Assembly (NCBI GenBank): GCA_963774195.1
Contig: CAVZDY010000004.1
Location: 1,240,001-1,304,000 of the forward strand
DNA from: Roseiarcus sp963774195
Lineage (GTDB): Bacteria > Pseudomonadota > Alphaproteobacteria > Rhizobiales > Beijerinckiaceae
Length of the DNA stretch: 64,000 bases
Direction of reading: 5' to 3'
Under the pieces are notes generated by a model. That model was not told where the DNA came from. It did not search any database and was given only the letters and a program-made list of their open reading frames with translations. The position numbers were made by a program, and so were the translations under genes. This document shows positions 27,849 through 36,272 of the stretch, one piece after another. Position 1 is the first letter of the stretch. Each line of letters starts with the position of its first letter.

Positions 27849-28631
27849 TCACCAATCGCCCGAGGCGCCGCCACCGCCCGACGATCCGCCGCCGCCCGAG
27901 AAGCCCGCAGAATCGTCGCTGGAGCTCGAGCTGGACGAGCGAAACCCGCCTCCGCCTCCTGAGGTCACGACCCAGCCGCTGTTGGTGAAGCCGCCGCGCC
28001 GCCTGGCCACAATGATCACCACCGCGAAGAAGGCGAAGACGAGGACGAACGGGATCGCAAACAGGACGAACGAAAAAGACGACCCGCCCTTGGCCTTGAA
28101 GTCCGCCGAGGACCGCCAGTTCGCCGAATCGGTCGTCAGCACAGTGATGATGTCGTCGACCGCGCGCCCGACCCCACCCTCGAAATCGCCTGATTTGAAG
28201 CGCGGCGTCGCCGCATTGGCGATGATGAGCTTCGAGGTCGCGTCGGTCAGCACCCCTTCGAGGCCGTAGCCGACTTCAATGCGCACGTGGCGCTCGTGGG
28301 GCGCGACGAGCAGCAAAACGCCGTTGTTCGCCTTCGCCTGGCCGAGCCGCCAGGCGCGGAACAGCGTGTTGGCGTAGGGTTCGATCTCCTGGCCGCCCAA
28401 CGAGGAAACTGTCGCGACAACGAGCTGGATGCTCGACTTCGCCTCGAGCGCCGCGAGCTTGGCCTCAAGATCGGCCCGCTCGCCCGCCGAGAGAATGTGC
28501 GCGCCATCAACGACGCGGCCGGTCAGCGCCGGCAAGTCCGGATCCGCCGCCCACGCCGCCGGGGCGAGCAGCGCCGCGACGAGGATGCAGAAGAGCGCCG
28601 TTGCGAGGCGCGCGAAGCGGTGAGCGAGCAT
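27849..28631 (-). CDS. TPM domain exported membrane protein (YgcG-like), copy A
   Basis: 260 residues. Signal peptide 1-28, then a TPM (TPM_phosphatase) domain with LTGRVVDGAHILSAGERADLEAKL, IQLVVATVSSLGGQEIEPYANTLFRAW and NNGVLLLVAPHERHVRIEVGYGLEG. One transmembrane helix at about 190-212 is followed by a Ser/Gly-rich tail ending GGASGDW. It starts 14 bases after the lemA stop. LemA and TPM proteins are regularly paired, and this tail would face the cytosol or act as a flexible linker. Function of the pair is not established. Confidence 0.88.
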   Translation of the reverse strand: MLAHRFARLATALFCILVAALLAPAAWAADPDLPALTGRVVDGAHILSAGERADLEAKLAALEAKSSIQLVVATVSSLGGQEIEPYANTLFRAWRLGQAKANNGVLLLVAPHERHVRIEVGYGLEGVLTDATSKLIIANAATPRFKSGDFEGGVGRAVDDIITVLTTDSANWRSSADFKAKGGSSFSFVLFAIPFVLVFAFFAVVIIVARRRGGFTNSGWVVTSGGGGGFRSSSSSSSDDSAGFSGGGGSSGGGGASGDW

Positions 28632-28645
28632 GTCCGCTCCGCGGC

Positions 28646-29245
28646 TCAGAATTTCACCTTCGGCGCCGCTTCCGAGCCCTGCGTCGCGGCAAATTCGGCC
28701 ATCGGCTTGGCGTCGCGGAAGAAGGTCGAGGCCCAGATCACGCCGGGAAAGGTTCGCAGCTCGATATTGTACGCCCGGACGGCGGCGATGTAGTCCTTGC
28801 GCGCGACGGTTATCCGGTTCTCGGTGCCCTCGAGCTGGGCTTGCAGGGCGAGAAAGTTCTGGTTCGACTTGAGGTCGGGATAGTTCTCGCTGACGGCGAG
28901 CAGGCGGCCGAGGGCGCCCGACAGAGCGTTCTGCGCCTCCTGCAATTGCTTGACCTTTTCGGGATCGGTGAGCTCGGCGGCGTCGACGTGGATGGCGGTC
29001 GCCTTGGCGCGCGCCTCGGTCACCGCCGTCAGCACGTCCTTCTCCTGCTTGGCGTAGCCCTGGACTGTCTCGACGAGGTTGGGAATGAGGTCGGCGCGGC
29101 GCTGATACTGGTTCTCCACCTCGGCCCACTGGGCCTTGGCGGTCTCTTCGAGCGTCGGAATGGCGTTGTAGCCGCAGGACGAGACAACGAGACCCGCTGC
29201 GACCGCAAAGGCGATCGCGCGCAAGCGCGAGACGATGGTCGACAA
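28646..29245 (-). CDS. lemA: LemA family lipoprotein, copy A
   Basis: 199 residues. The N-terminus ends in VVSSCGYNAIP, a lipobox-like site. The rest is the LemA helical bundle: YQRRADLIPNLVETVQGYAKQEKDVL, then VSENYPDLKSNQNFLALQAQLEGTENRI and YNIELRTFPGVIWASTFF. It is followed by a TPM gene. A second copy of the same pair lies at 31015-32396. Confidence 0.93.
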   Translation of the reverse strand: MSTIVSRLRAIAFAVAAGLVVSSCGYNAIPTLEETAKAQWAEVENQYQRRADLIPNLVETVQGYAKQEKDVLTAVTEARAKATAIHVDAAELTDPEKVKQLQEAQNALSGALGRLLAVSENYPDLKSNQNFLALQAQLEGTENRITVARKDYIAAVRAYNIELRTFPGVIWASTFFRDAKPMAEFAATQGSEAAPKVKF

Positions 29246-29749
29246 GGAAACCCCCAGCGCCGCCCAGCGCGGCCCGCTATATATACAACGCTGTTCCTAC
29301 GGGCAAACCTGAGTGCGCTCCCCTCGCCGGTCTCGCAGATGATCGCGATCGTGGGCGCGCAAGCGGCGAATCCAAGGCGGGATTGAAGGGTTCGATTGAA
29401 TCCACTAGAACAATACGCGGTATCCTTTTCGAGGGCCTGCTTTGCCTAAGTAACCGCCGGTCTCGCCAGTTTCACCAAGCACGCATGGTCGCGCGTTCGG
29501 TCGTCGTGGGGGCGCAGGGCAACTTGCATCTCCGGCGCGACCTCATGCTCGCGTTGCCGAAGCTATTGAACTGCGTTCTTCAAGGTGGCGGTTTGAGACC
29601 GGTAGGGCAGCGCTGGAACGCGGCTGGGCGCTACCGCCCTCCCCATCCAATCCTCAACGCCACTCAATCCGCCGCCACGCCGCGCCTCTGATCGAGGCTC
29701 CTCAACGCCGTCGTCTTGACGAACTTCCCAACGGGAAGCGCAAGCCGGC
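29246..29749. other. Intergenic stretch without a supportable gene
   Basis: Open frames on both strands in this interval have no signal peptide, no motif and no ribosome-binding site, and they overlap one another. Promoter elements for lemA copy A and the DUF1062 gene are expected here but none stands out. Confidence 0.5.
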
Positions 29750-30394
29750 ATGTCAAATGTCTTACGGGTCCGATGGACGATTATACCCCAGATAGCCCCA
29801 CAACCCTGGTTGACCTGCAATCGATGCGGCGGCGTTAGAGCATTCCGCAGCAGCGACAAGATCCGGATCAACGCCAATGGCAAGCGCGTCGATGCGTGGC
29901 TGATCTACAAATGCGTGAGCTGCGAAAACAGCTGGAACCGTCCGCTGTTCGAGCGTCGAAATATCCGTGACATCGACCCACCATTCTTGCACGCGCTCCA
30001 AACGAACGATCCGGATCTGGCGCGTCGTACGGCTTTCGACGTCGAAGGCCTCAGGGGCAGGTCGGAACGGATCGAAGAGTTCGCCGCCGTCGAGGTACAC
30101 AAGCAGATGCTGTCCGAGGGTCCAGAGCCGCTTGCAAGCATAGAGATAGCGTTGGCCGTCCCCATGCCAACCTGCTTGCGTGTGGACCGTCTGTTGGCGA
30201 GCGAACTCGGAATGTCCCGCACGCGGGTTCAAGAGCTACAGGCCGGAGGACGCATTGCCATGTCCCCACAAGGCGCACGGATGCTTCGGCGCCCTGTCAG
30301 GGACGAGATGCGCGTCAGCATCGAGGTTTCAAGAGAAGGCGACGACGTCGATTTCGTAAGCGCGGCTCGCGGCTGCGACGTGCAGCCGCTTTGA
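29750..30394 (+). CDS. DUF1062 domain protein
   Basis: 214 residues. The start MSNVLRVRWTIIPQIAPQPW, the CNRCGG pair and the later KCVSCENSWNRP form the DUF1062 pattern, with four Cys likely to bind zinc. The C-terminal region (LRVDRLLASELGMSRTRVQELQAGGRIAM) resembles an S4-like RNA-binding loop. The role is not known. It separates the two LemA/TPM pairs and is on the opposite strand, so it probably inserted into or between them. Confidence 0.75.
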   Translation: MSNVLRVRWTIIPQIAPQPWLTCNRCGGVRAFRSSDKIRINANGKRVDAWLIYKCVSCENSWNRPLFERRNIRDIDPPFLHALQTNDPDLARRTAFDVEGLRGRSERIEEFAAVEVHKQMLSEGPEPLASIEIALAVPMPTCLRVDRLLASELGMSRTRVQELQAGGRIAMSPQGARMLRRPVRDEMRVSIEVSREGDDVDFVSAARGCDVQPL

Positions 30395-30409
30395 CGTCCT
30401 CTCTGACCG

Positions 30410-31015
30410 CTACATCACATGAAAATGCTGGTGGCCCTGAGTCGCCTCGCCCATCGGGGGAAAAGCCGGCGCGAGCAGAGTCGCGCAGCGCGGCGCCGCG
30501 CTCGCCAAAGCGTCCGCCGGACCGCGCGCCTTGAGGTCCGCGACCAGGGCGTCGACCAGGGCCTGCCATTCGCTTTGGGCGATCGCCTTGGCCGCCGATT
30601 CCGCCGGAATGACGCGCGCATACCGTTCGGCGAGCGAAACGAAGACGAGGATGCCGCTGCGTTCGCCACGATCCAGGCCGCGCAGATGGAATTGCGCCAG
30701 CGCCGCCCGATGCGCATGCGCCCGGCGCGCGCGCGGCGGCGTCAGCCGCAAGCGCAGCGGGCTCAGCATCAAGACCGCGCTCGCCGCAAAGCAGACGACG
30801 ATCTGCGCGAGAAAGATGCGCTGGGCGGAGAGCTGAGTGAACATCAGTAGCGGCCAGGGCGTGAGGAGCCCGAGCAGGCCGGTCCACAGCAGCGGGGCGA
30901 CCTGATAGTCGGCGCACGAGCCGGCCAGCACGCAGACGATCGGCGCGCGCGTCGTCAATTGCGCCGCGCTGAAGGCGGCCTCGATCGCCTCTTTCTCACG
31001 CGCGTCCAAAGCCAT
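30410..31015 (-). CDS. TPM domain membrane protein (second TPM type)
   Basis: 201 residues. The start codon overlaps the stop codon of the preceding TPM gene by one base (TGATG), so it is translationally coupled. Two membrane helices are near residues 44-60 and 68-84; the rest is a TPM-like soluble domain (GILVFVSLAERYARVIPAESAAKAIAQSEW). In other bacteria this shorter TPM protein forms the third gene of lemA-TPM-TPM operons. It exists here only for copy B. Confidence 0.8.
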   Translation of the reverse strand: MALDAREKEAIEAAFSAAQLTTRAPIVCVLAGSCADYQVAPLLWTGLLGLLTPWPLLMFTQLSAQRIFLAQIVVCFAASAVLMLSPLRLRLTPPRARRAHAHRAALAQFHLRGLDRGERSGILVFVSLAERYARVIPAESAAKAIAQSEWQALVDALVADLKARGPADALASAAPRCATLLAPAFPPMGEATQGHQHFHVM

Positions 31016-31731
31016 CACCAACTCCCCGAGGCGCCGCCTCCCCCCGAGGATCCGCCGCCGCCGGAGAAGCCCCCGCCGGAACCGAAGGAGCTCCCCCCGA
31101 AGCCGCCGCCCCAGCCGGAGGACACGATCACCGGGGCGCCGAAGACGCCGCCGCCGCGCCGTCGAGAGGCGTAGATCACAAACAGGATGAACAGGATGAC
31201 GAGCAGCGGCAGGATCGCGTCGAGCGAAGGGGCGTCGTCCTCGGCGCGCAGTTCCGGCTTCTTCTGCCAGTCAGCCGAATCCGTCGTCAAAACGGTGATG
31301 ACGTCGTCGACCGCGCGCGAAACGCCGCCGTCGAAATCGCCTGATTTGAAGCGCGGCGCCGCCGCATTGGCGATGATCAGCTTCGATGTCGCGTCGGTCA
31401 GCGTTCCCTCGAGGCCGTAGCCGACTTCGATGCGCACGCGATGTTCCTGCGGCGCGACGAGGAACAGGACGCCGTTGTTCTTGGTCGCCTCGCCGAGCTT
31501 CCAGGCGCGAAACAGCGCATTGGCGTAGGACTCTATGTCTTGCCCGTCCAGCGAAGGGACCGTCGCAACGACGAGCTGAATGCCCGACTTCGTCTCGAGA
31601 TCCGCCAGCTTGGTTTCGAGATCGGCGCGCTCCCCGGCGGAGAGGACATGCGCGTCGTCGACGACGCGGCCGGTCAGGGCCGGCAGCCCGGCCGCCGCGC
31701 CCGCCGGCAGGGCGAAAAGGGCGGCGAGCAT
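31015..31731 (-). CDS. TPM domain exported membrane protein (YgcG-like), copy B
   Basis: About 238 residues from the ATG at 31731, though the signal peptide is better if translation begins at a non-standard codon a little upstream (frame open from 31796, right at the end of lemA copy B). The TPM domain is nearly the same as copy A (LTGRVVDDAHVLSAGERADL), followed by a TM helix LDAILPLLVILFILFVIYA and a Gly/Ser-rich tail ending GGASGSW. Convergent spacing and content match copy A, so the pair is a duplication. Confidence 0.85.
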   Translation of the reverse strand: MLAALFALPAGAAAGLPALTGRVVDDAHVLSAGERADLETKLADLETKSGIQLVVATVPSLDGQDIESYANALFRAWKLGEATKNNGVLFLVAPQEHRVRIEVGYGLEGTLTDATSKLIIANAAAPRFKSGDFDGGVSRAVDDVITVLTTDSADWQKKPELRAEDDAPSLDAILPLLVILFILFVIYASRRRGGGVFGAPVIVSSGWGGGFGGSSFGSGGGFSGGGGSSGGGGASGSW

Positions 31732-31796
31732 CGCGATGGCGAACGCCGCCGCCGCGACGATACGGACCGGCGAAACCGGCAGGCTCGCCCGGCCGC

Positions 31797-32396
31797 TCAG
31801 AATTTCACCTTGGGCGCCGCTTCGGAACCCTGGGTCGCCGCAAATTCCGCCATCGGCTTGGCGTCGCGGAAGAAGGTCGACGCCCAGATCACCGTGGGGA
31901 AGGTCCGCAACGCGGTGTTGTAGGCCCGGACGGCGCCGATGTAGTCCCGGCGCGCGACCGCGATGCGGTTCTCGGTGCCTTCGAGCTGGGCTTGCAGGGC
32001 GAGGAAATTCTGGTTCGACTTGAGATCGGGATAGTTCTCGCTGACCGCCAGCAGGCGTCCGAGCGCGCCCGACAAAGCGTTCTGCGCGTCCTGCACCTGC
32101 TTGATCTTCGCGGGGTCGGTGAGATCGGCGGCGTCGACGTGGATGGAGGTGGCCTTGGCCCGCGCCTCGGTCACCGCCGTCAGCACGTCCTTCTCCTGTT
32201 GGGCGTAGCCCCGGACCGTCTCGACGAGGTTCGGGACCAGGTCGGCGCGGCGTTGATACTGGTTCTCGACTTCCGACCACTGCGCCTTGGCGGTTTCCTC
32301 GAGCGTCGGGATCGTATTGTAGCCGCAGGAGGCGACGGCGAGACCGGCCGCAATGGCGAAGGCGATCGCGCGCAAGCGTGAGACGAATGTCGACAC
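31797..32396 (-). CDS. lemA: LemA family lipoprotein, copy B
   Basis: 199 residues, the same length as copy A and near-identical along most of its length. VASCGYN gives the lipobox. It opens the operon lemA-TPM-TPM (32396 to 30410). The nucleotide identity to copy A is also high, so the duplication is fairly recent or under gene conversion. Confidence 0.93.
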   Translation of the reverse strand: MSTFVSRLRAIAFAIAAGLAVASCGYNTIPTLEETAKAQWSEVENQYQRRADLVPNLVETVRGYAQQEKDVLTAVTEARAKATSIHVDAADLTDPAKIKQVQDAQNALSGALGRLLAVSENYPDLKSNQNFLALQAQLEGTENRIAVARRDYIGAVRAYNTALRTFPTVIWASTFFRDAKPMAEFAATQGSEAAPKVKF

Positions 32397-32634
32397 GGGA
32401 CCCCTCCTGCGCTGCCTGACGGGCCCGTTTTATATCGTGCGCCGGGCATACGGGCAAACCGTAGCCCCTTGCCCCTTCGGGCGAGCCCTCCCGCGGAAAG
32501 GGCGCTCACGCGCCTGTGCGCTTGATCGGGGCCGGCGCATTCACTAGAAAGTCGCGATCGGCGCGGCGAAATCTTTCTCGGCGCCGCCTTATTTTCACAG
32601 CAAACCAGCGTCGAAACGCCGCGAAGGACATAAC

Positions 32635-33654
32635 ATGCGCGTTTACTATGATCGGGACGCCGACCTGAACCTCATCAAGGGCAAGAAGGTCGCCGTCGTC
32701 GGCTATGGCAGCCAGGGCCACGCCCACCTCCTCAACATGCGCGACAGCGGCGTGAAGGAAATCGCGGTCGCCCTGCGGCCCGGCTCCGCTTCGGCCAAGA
32801 AGGCGGAGGCCGAGGGCATCAAGGTGCTCGACGTCGCCAGCGCCGCCAAATGGGCTGATGTCGTCATGATGCTGACGCCCGACGAACTGCAGGCCGACAT
32901 CTACCGCACCGAGCTCGCCCCGAACATGAAGCCGGGCGCGGCGCTGATGTTCGCCCACGGCCTCAACGTCCATTTCAACCTGATCGAGCCGCGCGCCGAC
33001 CTCGACGTGCTGATGGTCGCGCCGAAGGGCCCCGGCCACACCGTGCGCTCCGAATACAAGCGCGGCGGCGGCGTCCCCTGCCTGATCGCGATCCATCAGG
33101 ATGCGAGCGGCAACGCCCACGACCTCGGCCTCTCCTATGCGAGCGCGATCGGCGGCGGCCGCGCCGGCGTCATCGAGACGACCTTCCGCGAGGAATGCGA
33201 GACCGACCTGTTCGGCGAGCAGGTGGTGCTCTGCGGCGGCCTGGTCGAACTGATTCGCGCCGGCTTCGAGACGCTGGTCGAGGCGGGCTACGCGCCCGAG
33301 ATGGCCTATTTCGAGTGCTTGCACGAGGTGAAGCTGATCGTCGACCTCATCTACGAGGGCGGCATCTCGAACATGAACTACTCGATCTCCAACACCGCGG
33401 AGTACGGCGAGTACGTCACCGGCCCGCGCATCGTGACCGCTGAGACCAAGGCGGAGATGAAGCGCGTGCTCGACGACATCCAGTCCGGCAAGTTCACCCG
33501 CGACTGGATGCTCGAGAACAAGGTCAACCAGACCTCGTTCAAGGCGATTCGCGCCCGCAACGCCTCGCATGAGATCGAGAAGGTCGGCGAGAAGCTGCGC
33601 GCCATGATGCCGTGGATCGGCGCTAACAAGCTGGTCGACAAGGCGAAAAACTAA
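32635..33654 (+). CDS. ilvC: Ketol-acid reductoisomerase (NADP+)
   Basis: 339 residues, class I KARI. It isomerises and reduces 2-acetolactate in valine, leucine and isoleucine synthesis. VVGYGSQGHAHLLNMRDSG binds the cofactor; the loop ending in RPGSASAKKAEAEG suggests NADPH. Metal and catalytic residues lie in the C-terminal knotted domain with ETFREECETDLFGEQ-type and FECLHEVKLIVDLIYEGG blocks. No leader peptide with branched-chain codons was seen in the 240 bases upstream. Confidence 0.96.
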   Translation: MRVYYDRDADLNLIKGKKVAVVGYGSQGHAHLLNMRDSGVKEIAVALRPGSASAKKAEAEGIKVLDVASAAKWADVVMMLTPDELQADIYRTELAPNMKPGAALMFAHGLNVHFNLIEPRADLDVLMVAPKGPGHTVRSEYKRGGGVPCLIAIHQDASGNAHDLGLSYASAIGGGRAGVIETTFREECETDLFGEQVVLCGGLVELIRAGFETLVEAGYAPEMAYFECLHEVKLIVDLIYEGGISNMNYSISNTAEYGEYVTGPRIVTAETKAEMKRVLDDIQSGKFTRDWMLENKVNQTSFKAIRARNASHEIEKVGEKLRAMMPWIGANKLVDKAKN

Positions 33655-33660
33655 AATTTC

Positions 33661-33710
33661 GCGCGGCGCTCTTTTCAGTCATTTCAGGCTGGACAGGGCG
33701 CCGCGCCTTT
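33661..33710 (+). terminator. Candidate terminator after ilvC
   Basis: GCGCGGCGC (33661-33669) pairs with GCGCCGCGC (33698-33706), followed by a short CTTTGCT. The loop is long (28 bases) and the T-run weak, so this is tentative. Confidence 0.4.
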
Positions 33711-33756
33711 GCTACATCCGCGGCCTCTCGACGGCCCCGGCCGCCGAAATTTCGAT

Positions 33757-33832
<76 letters not shown>

Positions 33833-34285
33833 TCGAAATCCTTGATATATAAAGAAAATGTGGGACCGCTCGTGGCTGAGCGGCAGGGTATCCTTGGCGT
33901 GGTGACCACATGGTGACCACGCGAACCAAGCCCTCCCCGCAGCATCCTCGCGCCGATTGCCCGCGAATCGAAGTGGGCCAGAGCCGCAGCGACGCCTCGC
34001 TAGGAGCCGGCCGCCGGACCTTACGGCTTGTCCATTTTCGGCGCAAAAAATCCGGGCGGCCCCCTTGCGACCCACGCTCGTTGCTCCGATATGTCGGCTG
34101 CACGGCTCCGAGCGCAAGCATGCGTTCAAGTGAGGCCCGCGCGCTTCGCGCGCGGGTGATAAATCGCCGGTAGAACAGGCGGCCACCGTCCGAACCTTCC
34201 CCTTCCATCCGGGGCAGGCGAGGTCGTTGGCGTTGTTCCAAAGTCCTCGTCCGCTCTCCAACATGAGCCGACAGGACATCTTCAC
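33833..34285. other. tRNA-proximal edge of the accessory region, no gene
   Basis: No integrase ORF is present where one would be expected. Visible structures are a hairpin CCGCTC/GAGCGG (33866-33883), two adjacent near-palindromes around TGGTGACCAC at 33900-33909 and 33911-33920, and a strong hairpin CCCGCGCGC-TTC-GCGCGCGGG (34136-34156). Confidence 0.5.
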
Positions 34286-34729
34286 ATGTCAGTAGAGCAC
34301 AAGGGTCAGTCCGTACTGACCCTCTTCGCAGGACCCAACAAACGCGCGGTCAGATTTACCCGCGCCAGCCCCCGTACAAATCTCTCGAAGTCGCGCGAGG
34401 TCGTCGAGCGTCCGGGCCGGTCTTTGGCGGTCGCTATTCCTGTCAAGCCAAGCGCCCACCTTGAAAAGGCCGTCGCGCCTCGACTGCCGGCATCAGCGCC
34501 GCTCACCGCCTCCTCGCAAGATCCCAATCGACTCCTCACCGAGCGAGAGGTCGCCGACCGTCTTCAGATGGCGGCGTCCAGCCTCCGCAATTGGAGAACG
34601 CAGGGGCGGGGTCCCAAATGGCTCGCGCTATCTCGGCGAGCTGTGCGCTATCGAGCCGCCGACGTTGAAGAATGGCTGGAGGCTCGGCAGCGCCGTTCAA
34701 CGAGCGACGCGGGGAACGGCCATGAATGA
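34286..34729 (+). CDS. Helix-turn-helix (AlpA/excisionase-like) protein
   Basis: 147 residues. The C-terminal half has LLTEREVADRLQMAASSLRNWRTQGRGPKWLALSRRAVRYRAADVEEWLE, split by the usual wing: a MerR-like winged HTH of the AlpA/Xis helix_turn_helix_17 type. Such proteins direct excision or control element genes. The N-terminal ~80 residues are basic and disordered. It is the first gene after tRNA-Lys and precedes a replication protein. Confidence 0.7.
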   Translation: MSVEHKGQSVLTLFAGPNKRAVRFTRASPRTNLSKSREVVERPGRSLAVAIPVKPSAHLEKAVAPRLPASAPLTASSQDPNRLLTEREVADRLQMAASSLRNWRTQGRGPKWLALSRRAVRYRAADVEEWLEARQRRSTSDAGNGHE

Positions 34730-34927
34730 AAGCTGCCCGAATCCCTACTGGGCACTTTGTCTCGGTGGCAGAGAAATCCACCATTTCTAGCAAGAGCGCT
34801 CCCACGCGGAGAGGTGGCTTAGGGGTGCCACCCCGCTCCCTTGCGCCTCGAAGGCCATTTCAAGCGCCGTTAGCCCTTTTCGGCGCGATTTTGAATTTGA
34901 ATTACCAGGACCATTTTGGAGAAAATC

Positions 34928-35785
34928 ATGAAGACGAGACAAGATTCGCTAGCATCGATTTGGCCCACACAGCCCCCACCAAGCCCGCACTCCGTAGAGC
35001 GCGCACCAGAGCGCGGTGTAACCCCTCGTGCAAGCGCTCCGAGCGGCAAGTCAAAGGGTCGGCGGCACGTGTTCGAGACCTTGGACCAAGCCGTCGATCA
35101 AAACGCTTCCCGCATCGCCGCCATCGAACGAGGGCTCCCGACAATCGCCAGGGTCCTCGAACATTGCAGCGAGGAAAGACCTTGTCATCAGCCGATTTGC
35201 GCCATCTGCGCGCGTACACGCCGCATTAGCGTTTACGGCCAGTTGCGCAAGATTGCCGAAGCGCATCTTGGTCCGCGGGAGATCGTGACGATTTACCTCG
35301 GCGCGATACAGTTCGGGGCGCTTGAGGACGGAACCATCAAGGCCGCTCACGATCGGCTGCGCAAGCGCCTCCAGCGAGCAGGGTTCAAGGGTGCTGTCCT
35401 CGTTGGCGGAACGGAAGTGGCGTGGGATGCGACGGACAGAAGCTGGATTCTCCACGTCCATCTTCTAGCGCTTGGCGCCCCGGAAGAGGCCTGGGAGAAG
35501 CTTAGGACGGCATATCGAAAGAAATCGCGACGAGATGACGCGCCCGCGATTCCGATCAAGGTGCAGCCCTTGAATGATCCCGAGCGCCAACTCTCCTACC
35601 TGACGAAATTCGTGACCTACCACCGCCCTCCGCGACAGAAGGTCAAGGGTCGACTCCCCGCGGTGTCGTTGCCGCCGGCTCGCCTCGTTGAGTTGGCGCA
35701 GTGGTGGTCGGGGCACCGTTTCGAGGATTTCGAATTTCGTTTTGGCGCGCGCCACCGAGGAAGTCAGATTGACCCTGAGGCGTGA
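34928..35785 (+). CDS. Probable HUH rolling-circle replication initiator
   Basis: 285 residues from ATG at 34928, with TTGGAG upstream. After a disordered basic N-terminus comes PCHQPICAICARTRRI (C86, C91, C94), like the zinc knuckle and RR of Rep_1-type plasmid initiators. The HUH metal motif is H176-V-H178 in ILHVHLL, and YLTKFVTY gives candidate nicking tyrosines Y224 and Y231. The order Cys knuckle, HUH, Tyr fits RCR Rep proteins that nick a double-strand origin. It sits between an AlpA-like protein and a DUF927 helicase, so it likely starts replication of an excised element. Confidence 0.6.
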   Translation: MKTRQDSLASIWPTQPPPSPHSVERAPERGVTPRASAPSGKSKGRRHVFETLDQAVDQNASRIAAIERGLPTIARVLEHCSEERPCHQPICAICARTRRISVYGQLRKIAEAHLGPREIVTIYLGAIQFGALEDGTIKAAHDRLRKRLQRAGFKGAVLVGGTEVAWDATDRSWILHVHLLALGAPEEAWEKLRTAYRKKSRRDDAPAIPIKVQPLNDPERQLSYLTKFVTYHRPPRQKVKGRLPAVSLPPARLVELAQWWSGHRFEDFEFRFGARHRGSQIDPEA

Positions 35786-36272
35786 TGCGACATTGCGCCG
35801 CTGGTGCGCCGGTCTCGTTCGCGTGTCGGCGACGAGCCGAGCCGAGTGTCGAAGCCGAATTGTCGCGCACGACGCCGATTGATGTCCGAATTCGCCGACG
35901 CTCCTGGAATGGCGTCGACGATATTCGTTCGGGAGAACTCTCGCCCCATGCAACAGCGAGCGTCTGCCGCCTACGCGCCTACCGCGCCTACGCCGTCCAG
36001 CGCATGGAAGGGCGAGCGTCGGATGGCCCGAAGTCGCGCAAAACGGCTGCAGCTCAGTGTTACGTAGCCAATGTATTTAATACAGCCCTTAGACCCCTCT
36101 GAACGCCCTCAAATCGATCATTTCCTCCATTTCGTCTCCCTTTCGTGAGGACAACTCCACCTCCATCGCCGCGGTCGATTTCGAAGATTGCCGCCTACCG
36201 GAGTCCAAGGCGGGAGCGAAGAATTCGTAGCGCCACTTTCGGCGTCATCACTGGAGCGTACCAAGTAGGAGC
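35786..36272. other. Gap without a supportable gene, possible origin region
   Basis: Only short overlapping frames with no motifs occur. It lies between the Rep-like gene and the DUF927 gene. A short AT-rich stretch (about 36060-36090) could be part of an origin, but no repeats that would act as iterons were seen. Confidence 0.3.

Noticed and set aside
28632..29129. N-terminal extension of TPM copy A through lemA
   Set aside because: It is a shadow frame of lemA; the signal peptide begins at 28631.
31797..32457. N-terminal extension of TPM copy B
   Set aside because: Same shadow of lemA copy B.
32397..32634. ilvC leader/attenuator
   Set aside because: No run of Val/Leu/Ile codons and no strong alternative hairpins were found.
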